Positions 38,223-48,159 of a stretch of DNA of 64,000 bases are shown here, in pieces; within the stretch, counting starts at the first letter, position 1, and every line of letters starts with the position of its first letter. This DNA comes from Perca fluviatilis (Eukaryota > Chordata > Actinopteri > Perciformes > Percidae): assembly GCF_010015445.1 (NCBI RefSeq), contig NC_053115.1:17168005-17232004 (forward strand). The letters are read 5' to 3'. The notes under the pieces are model-generated. The model worked only from the letters and a program-made list of their open reading frames with translations, ran no database searches and was not told where the DNA came from. The position numbers were made by a program, and so were the translations under genes.

Positions 38223-39229
38223 ATGGTAAGGCCGATTTCTACTTTTTAAAATTGAAGCAGTAACCCAGGGTGGATTTCTAGCATGGATTGGAATTATTTT
38301 TTCTCTCCAAATTTTAGAATTAGATTGGTTTCTAAATTAATCTTTTTATTCACTTGGGTGAAACTAATGCATTTTTTATCTCTGAAAATGTATACATTAC
38401 CGTCAAGTGTCTGTCTGAGAATTAGAGCTGCAGCCATGAATTGATTAATCAATGAATTGGTTTTGGCATATTAGCAGATTCATTGATAATGAAGAGAAAA
38501 GTTAAGAGTGATAATCATACAGCTCATCACCACTGTCTAAGGCGTTCGTTGGTGATGTCCAGCAGCGGGGCTTTTCCATCTAACCAGTGGTCTTTTCTCT
38601 GTTTCCTGCAGTGTGGAACGATGGATACTCGTAAGCGGATCGGGCATCGGATCGGGAAAGGCCCTGCTCGACGAAACCTGTTTGGCCCAGTCGACAGAGA
38701 GCAGCTGCAGGTGGAGTACCAGGCTGCCCTGCAGGAAGACCTGGAGGAGGCTTGCCAGCGATGGGGCTTCGACTTCATCACAGACAAGCCTCTGGAGAGC
38801 AGCGATTTCCAGTGGCATGCCATCCCAGCCAACAAGGTGCCGCTGATCTACAGATCCTGTATGCTTGTTCCAGGACGTACAGAAGGTCAGAGGACAGCAG
38901 AGGCAGCAGTTAAGCCCAAGGGACAAGGAAGGGTGGAGCCACCACAGAGTGACAAGGAGAACATCCCATGTTCGCCAGAGAGATGTGCGCTCAACCTGGA
39001 GAAAACACCAGAGAGAAGAGAGAACACAGGGCTGAAGAGGAAGCAGACAAACATTACAGGTACATATTATATAATAATAATTTAAAATATAGATATTTTA
39101 AATGTGAATGAGTAGAGTTGTGATTTCATGTTGGCTTTGCATGAGCTGAATTTCCTGTTCTTTATCCCAACAGATTTCTATCAGGCTAAAAGAAGAGTAG
39201 TTTGGATGCCACTCAAATCCGGCGAGTGA
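38223..39229 (+). CDS. cdkn1a: Cyclin-dependent kinase inhibitor 1A (p21)
   Basis: p21 binds and inhibits cyclin-CDK complexes and PCNA, arresting the cell cycle after p53 activation. Coding exons: 38223-38225 (ATG only), 38612-39059 and 39174-39229, giving 168 aa (human 164). Visible: the cyclin-binding RRNLFG (residues 21-26), the CDK-inhibitory region to about 70 with RWGFDF, a likely nuclear signal KRKQ (143-146), and the PCNA-binding PIP box QTNITDFY (146-153) followed by QAKRR. The TD pair and the basic residue four positions after the box fit a CRL4-Cdt2 degron. A second in-frame ATG at 38,621, in a stronger Kozak context, would give a 164-aa form. The last intron interrupts the PIP box. 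The 3' UTR runs to AATAAA at about 40,638. The srsf3 neighbour matches human 6p21. Confidence 0.95.
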
Positions 39230-40660
39230 TTTGCGGTGCAGTATCCTGCAAAAGTTGGCAATATCCCAAGAGAACCACACAAACAGTGCTACACTCAGGA
39301 AATCTACAGTCTGCACAGCCACTCGCCAGGAGGTACTGGACCCAGTGAATTATCTGACAACAGAAGAGACCTCAGCTATACATAATTATAATATATTACT
39401 GTAAGGTAAATTAGGGTACTGTATTCACTCTAAGGGGGGTTGGTGTTTACCCAGTGGTAAGAAGGGGACATTTGAGCAGAGAAGATTAACGGTAATCTCT
39501 CGAATCAGTGGATTTATACTGATTTGGATCATGGGGATGCCAAAGAGTTGAGTGACATTTCCTACTGTACATTCCACAGGTCTGAAAATGCATGTCACCT
39601 CTGTACTGTTAGCAGTATGGAGATATGATGATGGACACATTACTGCAGAGACTTGAAACAGATGTCATGTTGGTTATAATCATTGTGACAAGTTGCAGAA
39701 TAATCTTAAACCCTTTGGTTTCTCTGTTCAGATCCACTCTTTTTTTTTTTTTAAGTGAATCACGAGGGCTAGCAGTTATTTTGTGTGTTGAAATGCTTGA
39801 AAGATGTTTGATATCCTGTACATGCAGTTGCTTTGCTTTAGATTTTTAATGTGCCATCATGTCCTCTTTCATTTTTTCCATCGGCTGTAAGTCGATGGAT
39901 TTATCAAAACAGATCTCCACAAGTGCCCTGTCTGGACTCTGACATTGTAGGTTAGGAGCGTAGCACCATGTCTTAGGAACACTTAAAAACATTTATATTA
40001 GGGTTTATATATATATCAGATATTGATCTATAGAGTTTAATACAGCATGGTTATGTAGCACAATTATAAAAATAAAAAAAAAAACCAAAAAACATTGCAG
40101 TGTTGCACATACATCTGACGGTGTGTCCAAAGCACCCAGGATCAAGTGCCTTTACGGTATTTGTTCCGGTATTTGAAACTTCGTAAAGGATATTCAGAAG
40201 AACGTCCTCTCAGAAGCAAATTAATTTACTAAGGTAAAGCTAACATGCTTTATTCTTTTCTATTTGGAATCATAGTGCAATTTTGACTGACAATGTGTTG
40301 TGATCTGCCTCAAAACAAACGTTTGTTCTTGATACTTATTTCGGTCCATGTCCGCAAATCTTGTTGCTATGGTTAATCAGAATGGGTGTCAAACAAGGTC
40401 AATGTAATGCTAATCCTTACCAACTGACAGCTTAACATGTTCGCCGCTGCAAATACGGAGCTAAGCAAAGAACAGCATTACCCCACACAATGAATGCACT
40501 TCTGTTTGTAGATGCTTGTGCACAGGTCCTACATATTGTTTTGTGTTAAAAACTACAAATGAAAATATCTATCTTTATTTATTGTGAGATATTATGCCTT
40601 GTGTTGATTTAGTTTTTGTTTAATTATGAGAATTACAATAAAATTGTGAAACTTTCTTGT
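39230..40660 (+). other. cdkn1a: cdkn1a 3' UTR
   Basis: About 1.4 kb of AT-rich sequence follows the stop and ends near ATTACAATAAAATTG (AATAAA at about 40,638). Another AATAAA-like A-rich site occurs near 40,069. ATTTA-type AU-rich pentamers are present (for example at 40,575-40,580), in line with an unstable mRNA, but this is only suggestive. Confidence 0.6.
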
Positions 40661-40691
40661 GAATGTTGTGTGCTTTTATGTCCCTCGTCAT

Positions 40692-40693
<2 letters not shown>

Positions 40694-40768
<75 letters not shown>
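40694..40768. repeat. (CA)n microsatellite
   Basis: About 37 CA units begin some 55 bases after the likely cdkn1a polyadenylation signal. Open frames across the tract are artefacts. Confidence 0.95.
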
Positions 40769-40769
<1 letters not shown>

Positions 40770-41005
40770 TTCACATTTCACATCCAACACATTCAAACAT
40801 GTCATATTATTTATGATTGTTGTGATCACAGTCCCTGTCTGGGGGGGTTGCAAAGCCCGTGTGTGAAGTACTTGAACTTAACTTAAATGGTTGCACGTTT
40901 AATTTCACTACATTTCTTTGACAGCTGCAGGTACAAGTTACTCTGCTGATGAACATACAAAATGTATGATCATTTTATAAAATATGACACAGTATTATAG
41001 ATTAA

Positions 41006-41164
41006 ACATTACATGTCATTTAGCTAATGCTTTTATTCAAAGTGACTTACAATTGCTATATATGTCAGAGCTCACATGCTGGTTGATGTATCACAATGGG
41101 AATCAAACCCCAGTCTCTTACACCAAAGGCATGTGTCATATCCACTGCGCCATCACCACCCATT
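41006..41164 (-). mobile_element. tRNA-derived SINE, copy A (minus strand)
   Basis: On the minus strand the element starts with GGTGATGGCGCAGTGGATA, whose TGGCGCAGTGG fits a pol III A box (plus-strand 41,142-41,152). A TGGGGTTTGATTCCC B box follows. The 3' end is GTAAGTCACTTTGAATAAAAGC and an ATGTAATGT tail. A second copy, in the same orientation, lies at 45,755-45,947. This copy lacks part of the middle present in copy B. Confidence 0.8.
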
Positions 41165-41690
41165 AAACATAATGCACTCAAAATTAGCTCCAGCTCAACC
41201 AGCAGCATCAGTAAAATGCAACATACATTCACATGTATGCATCCGTATTAATAGGGCCCAAGCACTTTTACTTTTGATACTTTACATTTTGATGATTATA
41301 TACATTTTCTTATATTTGAATGCAGAATTACTACTATGTTTACACTGTGGTATTGCCACAAGTATAACATCTGAACCACTGCACTTGAGTGTGTCTGGAT
41401 TTGATGCCACACCTTGTCTATGGATGACGTTTTTTTCCTCTTTAAAATGTAGGCCTTATTACATCTTGTTTACCTTTAATTGTATGGTGGGTACCCCCAG
41501 CACAGAGTCAGGCTTGAAGTTGGGTGAGTAGAACTTGAAGCAGCCTTGAGTAGCTCAAACAGGCTTCTGTTGTTGTAACACACTTCTTCCTCCTTTGTGA
41601 AGGAGGTAAATTAAGAGAGTGAGTCACTGCTCAGGCAGACAATGTGTACTTTGGCACTGCATCACTGCATCCCCACATCAGCGCACACAA
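41165..41690. other. Intergenic between cdkn1a and tmcc2, nothing recognised
   Basis: No exon, RNA gene or clear repeat could be supported here. The adjoining 41,700-41,830 is CT/GC-rich and may belong to the tmcc2 promoter. Confidence 0.35.
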
Positions 41691-41929
41691 GTGTTTGTAT
41701 TAAGGGTTTATAGGGGATGAAGGGCCCGGAGCAGGCTCTGCTGTGCTCCCTCCTCCCTTCCCCTTCCCCTCCCCGCCTCTCTCCTCTGGCCTCAGCGCAG
41801 CGGCACAGAGGCACCTGCACGCCTGCGCTAAGCTCTCCCATCCCCCATTTCCCTCCATCATCTGTCCCTTAGTTACAACATCCATTATAGGGCAGGACAG
41901 CTAGCATTTGCATTTAGACTAAAAGAGAG

Positions 41930-41976
41930 AGACGGCGAGAGGTAAGAGAGCCAGAGGGAGGCGGAGGGAGCTTATG

Positions 41977-42029
<53 letters not shown>

Positions 42030-42274
42030 AGATCAGAGCATTAGAGAGAGAGGGAGGTAGTGGGAGGCTGCAGTTATCGATGGCATTAACAATGGAGCGT
42101 TAGGATCCAGTGAGGTGTTGTAGTCAGCCATACAGCGGCTGGGGGTTAAGATATTTTGAGGAGGGGGGCTCCTCCTCGGTGAGCACAGGGGGAGGAGGAG
42201 GAGGAGGTGGGAGGAGGATGGGCCTCGAACACAGACTTGCAATGGCACTGCAAAAATTGGATTAAAGCAGTATG
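41930..42274 (+). other. tmcc2: tmcc2 first exon (short-isoform 5' UTR), approximate start
   Basis: The sequence from the CG-bearing GA-rich stretch to the donor at 42,275 (CAGTATG|GTAACG) is taken as 5' UTR. It contains a (GA)n tract, several upstream ATGs and a purine-rich GGAGGAGGAGG run. The donor and phase are solid. The start of the exon is not known. A longer upstream isoform, as in human TMCC2, would begin outside this exon. Confidence 0.55.
41981..42028. repeat. (GA)n microsatellite in the tmcc2 5' UTR
   Basis: About 24 GA units lie some 245 bp upstream of the tmcc2 ATG. Confidence 0.92.
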
Positions 42275-45200
42275 GTAACGTTTCTAATTTAATTTATTGC
42301 TGTGCTACTTGTGTCTCATCCTCATGTGTCCCGCATCCACGCTCGTTGACATCCATCAGCCGTCTCTCATGTCACAGTGTGTCCTCCTGCCGAGTGGAGA
42401 AGGCATGGGCATGCCCCACGCTCTAGCTCTTTTGATTGTGCCATAGACATCTGCCATCTCCATCCTCATCGCAGCCTTCTCTTCCGACCCACCGGGAGCC
42501 TTTTTGACCCATCGCTGGATTCATCCCCGTTAGATTTAGGCATCTGCTCGGGTCCGTGTTGTTGTTTTTTTTTTTCTTGTATTGTATTCACCCATAGCCT
42601 ATGTGACGCCGGACACTGCCCCTTCCTCGTCTGAGCCATTGCTTATAGTTGCCGCATAAGCATCTCACTTTCTGTGACAAGATCAGGAAATGATTAACCA
42701 CCAGGGATTGCAGTCATCTGTTTTTTTCCTTCTCTCCATTAGCCTACAATGTGATTGTAACCTACTTTGTCTATAAAAAATCTAATAAAAAAGAAAAATT
42801 GACTCGCTTCGCTCCGATTTATAATAGCCTAGCAGGAGCAGCGTGTGCTCATATCCCAGTGTCACGCAAATAGAATACCCGTCTGGAGAAATGAGTTTAG
42901 CGATATGAGATGTTTCTAGCCTACTGAGCTCATGTTTGCAGGGTCTGATTAGGCTACACTGTTTTGACGTCAGGAAGAGATTCATCAACAATTCCGCTAT
43001 CTGCTAAGATATAAACAAATACATACAGACTATAACAGGGCATTCCCTCCTAGATCATTGAGATCAATCAGAATGATCCAGGGCATATTTGGATTTACAT
43101 ATATTGACCTATAGAACATTTAAATATAGACCATCCCATAGCCTACATTTCATCATCTATTATCTGTCTGTCACCATCATGATTTTAAATAGCCTACACC
43201 ATGCAGCATGCTTTTACCTTCCTATTGCCTCATACAGACCTGATGCATTTTTAAACGAAAGGTGTTTTACTGTAACTTGTTTGTGGCGAAGCTGAGTTTC
43301 TGAGGCTGTGCAGAGCAGGAAACAGACTAATTATGTTTCATCTAATTAATGCATGATGGCCTTTCTGTGTACTCTCTGATGCCTCCACTAAATCAATTAT
43401 GGGCATAACTGACTGACTCTCGTTTCAGAAGCCAAAGTGATTAGGAGATATTTATTTTAAAAGTCTGTAATTCCCTAATTATTTCCAAGACGTTTCCTTC
43501 AACAAGATCTGTAATTTGGTGATAATTATAAAGAAAATAGGGACAAAGTTAGCTGAATTTTATTTGTCAGTTTTGTTAAAATTATTATTTCACTTTTTTT
43601 TTTTTTTTTTACTTTTTTCACTGAACAAGAAAGACAATGGCAGTTTGTCAGTTGAGTTTATAAGCATTTGGTAATTCTCCAAATGCATTTAATTGGAAGA
43701 AAAAAAGCTCTTATTGAGCACAAGTGAATATTTGTTTATTTACTGAAACTTTTATCCTCATATATGTTAAAATGTATGTTTATCTGTAGTTTAATGTTCA
43801 GTGCTTGACTAAAGGACTCTGGATTATTAAAATTGTACCAATTGAACACTTTTTCTACAGTATTATGATTAGTTCAAGGACACTTCAAGGATATTATTGA
43901 GAAATTACGGAGCCGTAAATGAAGGCCTGACTATTTTTGGAACAGGGAACGCACGTTTGTCTGTTATGGCATCATCAGATAGATACTATTCCATTTAAGT
44001 TTAATTTTTACTTTTTTTTAGCTACGCGGGAAAACTTTTTTAAAAAGAAAAGACAAATAATTATAATCAGGATGCAACAATGGATACAATCTTCCTTTGT
44101 ACTTTGACTTGAGTAGATTTCAGTACATGTCATGTTCCCTGGACTTGAGGAAAGTCATGTCAATCGTACTTCATCTGTAGTAGTTGTAGTACTCTCTCCA
44201 CCCCTGATTACCTCCCCCTGCCCTCTCGTCCCCTCAGCTGGACAAGAGCGAAGTGACAACTCTAGGCCTACCCTCCACCACCAGCCATGGAGGCTCTGAC
44301 AGTAACATCAGTGCGGACGGAGCGGCGGCAGCAGCAGCAGCAGCATCGGGGGTCATGGCCTGCGGGGGTGCAGAGGGTTTTGGGGTCGTCGAGCCACAGC
44401 GGACACGTGCTGCCTTGGAGCATCTGCAGCAGAAGATCCTGAAGGTCACCGAGCAGATTCGTGTGGAGCAGGAGGCCCGAGACGACAACGTTGCAGAGTA
44501 CCTGAAGTTGGCCCACAACGCAGACAAACAGCAGGCATCCAGGATCAAGCAGGTGTTTGAGAAGAAGAACCAGAAGTCAGCACAGACCATTGCACATTTG
44601 CACAAGAAACTAGAGCACTATCACAAGAAGCTTAAGGAGATAGAACAGGTGGGTGAGGAAGCGTGTTTGCAGTTAGTGCATGAACATCTTGATGTACAGC
44701 TGTTTTTGTACTCTGGCTGTTTTGTATAATTACTGTATCTCGTGGCTGACTCAAACAAGTGTTGAACTATCTTTGTGAGGACAGTTGTGTCCAAATATAG
44801 ACTGATGATTCTCATCTCCTAAACCAATGCATCATCCTGTGTCTCACCTAATTCTCTACAGGGCCTGCTTTCCTCATCTATCTTCCTGCAGTTCTCTCCC
44901 TTAACCTAATCTCTCCTACCTTTGAGATCCTCCACTTCTCTGCTTCCTCATTTCTCTTCCCTCTCTACAGAATGGACCGGCCCGGCAGCCCAAAGATGTC
45001 CTGCGGGACATGCAGCAGGGATTAAAGGATGTTGGGGCCAATGTTCGTGCTGGGATAAGTGGTTTTGGAGGTGGAGTAGTTGAAGGGGTCAAAGGTGGAG
45101 TATCTGCCTTCACTCACACAGCCGTGGTCTCCAAGCCGAGAGAGTTTGCCAGTCTTATCAGGAACAAGTTTGGCAGCGCCGATAACATTGCTCACCTAAA

Positions 45201-46966
45201 GGACTCACTCGAGGACGGAGTCGGGGGCCACTCTGAGGACACCCCGACACCTCGTGCACTGAGTGGAAGTGCCACTCTGGTCTCCAGCCCAAAATACGGC
45301 AGCGACGACGAGTGCTCCAGCGCCACGTCGGGCTCCGGAGTGGGCAGTAATTCTGGTGGGGCAGGGGGAGGAGGAGGAGGAGGACTGTTAGGACCAACCA
45401 TGGGGAGCCCCAGACTGGACGGGCACCACCACCATCACCATCACATGCACAGCTCTTGGGACTCTCTACTTGAGGGCCTGCAGGAGATCAAAGCCAGCCA
45501 GGCGCACATGGAGGATGCCATCGAGGACATGAAGGGCCAGCTGCAGAGTGACTACTCCTACATGACTCAGTGCCTGCAAGAAGAAAGATACAGGTACAAG
45601 TCACACTAAGGAACTCTGGTGTTTTCACTACAGTCTTTACAATGTAGTTCACTGGAAGGATAAGGCTGGCAATATTCTGTATTGTTGTTATTGTCAACAA
45701 GTCCCATGAAAAGACCAAAATGGACCAACAGCACATCAGTACTTCCGTACCCTGTTACATTACATTTAACTGACACTTTTTATCCAAAGCGACTTACAAT
45801 TGCTATACTGTATATGTCAGAGGCCGCATGCCTCTGGGTTTAGTGTCTTGCTCTGGGACACATGGGTTGATATATCACAGTAGGAATTGAACCCAGATCT
45901 CCTACACCAAAGGTATGTGTCATATCCACTGCGCCATCACCACCCAAACCCTCTAAGCTCATTTGTTTCTACTAAATATATAAATCTTTAAAAAGAGTCA
46001 AAAATATATTCTTTCATTAAAAAAAAAAAAAAAAGACTAAATCATTTCCTGTCACATCTGGACAGTCATTTTCAGCAAACGTTACTCAAACAGGAGTAAA
46101 TAGTGAATTTGTTGGGGGACTATTTTCATTTGTGGATTAATACACATTTGATGCACTAGCTGGTATTTACTACAGCAGGACAATCACAATCTTTTGTATT
46201 ATTTTGAAGATTCTTGTGTGTGTTTTGTACTGTACATTCAGGTATGAGCGACTTGAAGAACAGCTGAATGACTTAACAGAGCTGCACCAGAATGAGATGA
46301 CTAACCTTAAACAGGAGCTCGCCAGCATGGAGGAAAAAGTCGCCTACCAGTCCTACGAGAGAGCACGAGACATTCAGGTCTTCACCTCTTGAAACTTGCC
46401 TTCAAATCTTCCGTTTTTTTTCTATCATATAAAATATTCTCAGTTGTTCTTAATTAAGAGTAAAACACTGAAAAGCTCCTGATTGGTGCATTGTCACTGT
46501 ACATGACATCACGCTGTTTCAACTGAGCCCCCAAGGGGAAAAAATAAAGACCTCTTATGTATGTATTTCAAGACCCCATCACTCATAGTAAAAAGCTGAT
46601 GAGAAATACACTTTCAGGGCCTTTCATACCAGAAAAACTCTGTGGTTACTCTGTGTGTACATACAGGAGGCGGTGGAGTCGTGCCTGACCCGCATCACCA
46701 AGCTGGAGCTGCAGCAGCAACAGCAGCAGGTGGTCCAGTTGGAGGGAGTGGAGAACGCCAATGCTCGAGCTCTGCTGGGCAAACTCATCAACATCATCCT
46801 GGCGCTCATGGCCGTGCTGCTGGTCTTTGTCTCCACCATGGCCAACTTCATCACCCCGCTGATGAAGACCCGTGCCCGGGTGGCCGCCACCGTCCTGCTG
46901 ACCTTGCTGCTGTTCGTCCTGTGGAAGCAGTGGGACTTTGTGGAGCCGTGGCTGCTGCCCAGCTGA
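42272..46966 (+). CDS. tmcc2: Transmembrane and coiled-coil domains protein 2 (short isoform)
   Basis: TMCC2 is an ER-associated membrane protein of the TEX28/TMCC family, with coiled coils and two C-terminal membrane segments; it has been linked to APP/apoE biology. Coding exons: 42272-42274 (ATG only), 44238-44648, 44971-45593, 46242-46377 and 46667-46966, giving 490 aa in constant phase. Visible: an Ala run (30-37), a coiled-coil [20 protein letters not shown] then [16 protein letters not shown], the TMCC2-type [20 protein letters not shown], a Gly run, seven His (290-296), a second coiled-coil ending in a Gln run, and membrane segments at about 429-453 and 462-478. The mammalian long N-terminal exon was not found. 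TMCC2 is preferred over TMCC1/3 because of [18 protein letters not shown] and the [10 protein letters not shown] segment. Confidence 0.94.
42275..44237 (+). other. tmcc2 intron 1 and flanking sequence
   Basis: This 1.96-kb intron is AT-rich with a T run at 43,588-43,610. A few short GC-richer patches occur at 42,300-42,640. I found no in-frame upstream coding exon for a long tmcc2 isoform in it. Confidence 0.5.
45755..45947 (-). mobile_element. tRNA-derived SINE, copy B (minus strand) in tmcc2 intron 3
   Basis: This copy has the same layout as copy A: minus-strand GGTGATGGCGCAGTGGATA (A box), then TGGGTTCAATTCC (B box), and AAGTCGCTTTGGATAAAAAG before the end. It keeps the middle AGAGCAAGACACTAAACCC segment that copy A lacks. 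It is antisense to tmcc2. Confidence 0.8.
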
Positions 46967-46973
46967 GCTCCCT

Positions 46974-47010
<37 letters not shown>

Positions 47011-48155
47011 TCCAGTGGGGGCCAGAGCAGAGAATCACAAACTCAGTCACCACCACTGAAGGATTCAGAGGCTGGAATAAAATCAGGGCCACTTTGAGCG
47101 TGAAGGTGGAGCATCTGAGGACAAAACATGGCACTTTTAAGACGAGGGAGTGTGACCAGATCTGGCCTGCAGAGTGTTGGGGGGTGTTTACAGTGAAAAA
47201 GAACAGAAAGTCTCTGCCTGCCAAGCGAGAAAAGACATCATCTCATCAAATCTGTTGGTGTTGATGACCAATCATCGATTGCATTGCTGTCACCAAAAAC
47301 TGAGTTTCTTCCAAGAAATCTTTGGATCGTCTTTTTTCTAATGATTTATGATACATGAACTACAAAGACTAGAGAAACGTAATAATGACTTTAAAATGCT
47401 GATCATGTTCGCCGTAACCTTCATGTTGAAGCTATAGTATATTTGAGAGGAAAAAGGTTTTTTTCATGAATGTTATGTGCTCATGCATGTGTTTATATGT
47501 GCACTAAGATGCATCTAGTTGGCATGAGTTAACATTTCATTAATGACCAAATGAATCTTCTATAACTGCCGTTTTGTTGTCAGAAATACCGTGTAGATAT
47601 GTTGCATCTCAACTCAGTGTCACTCCTGGTTTGTTTCACATCCTGTTCTGGTGGGGCTTTTAGACGCATTTCTCTCTTTTTGTCTTTTTCTTGAAGTCAA
47701 ATCAACTGTTTTTTTTTTACGCTGATATCTGCCACAAATTCACCTTAATATTTCAACTATGTAAAATCTGTTCTGTTCTTAAATGCTATTTCATAACCAC
47801 TATTATAGGACTGCTACTAATCCACAGTGTCAAATTAACTGGCATGTCAAATTGTATTAAAGTTTATATCCAGTTTGCAAAAAATAGTTATTGCTGTTTT
47901 AATAAACAATGTAAGAAATACATGATTTCATATATTAGGCTGACCTTGACTATATCCTTATCATCCTTTTGCAGAGACAGAACTTTTTGACTGAAATGTT
48001 CTTAGAAATCTTCCATCACGTACGATATAGATATAATGGTACCACCTTCTAATTAAGCATCTTTTGTAACTAAGGGTTCTATTAATAGTTTATAAAATAT
48101 TTTCTAAAGCTATATAAATCCGTTTTGAGGCTTTAATAAAAGTTTGTGAAAAATC
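46967..48155 (+). other. tmcc2: tmcc2 3' UTR with (GA)n tract
   Basis: A run of about 16 GA units starts eight bases after the stop (46,975-47,007). The UTR continues to AATAAA at 48,135-48,140, with another AATAAA near 47,902. Neither end has been tested. Confidence 0.6.
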
Positions 48156-48159
48156 CCTT

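Noticed and set aside
40616..40886. Overlapping His-Thr and Val-Cys open frames on both strands
   Set aside because: They are translations of the (CA)n tract after cdkn1a; no conserved sequence surrounds it.
41076..41531. 151-codon plus-strand frame
   Set aside because: Its first part is the antisense of SINE copy A, and the rest is AT-rich DNA with no known similarity.
44234..44605. 123-codon minus-strand frame
   Set aside because: It is antisense to tmcc2 exon 2; the Ala-rich part is produced by the CAG/GCA run.
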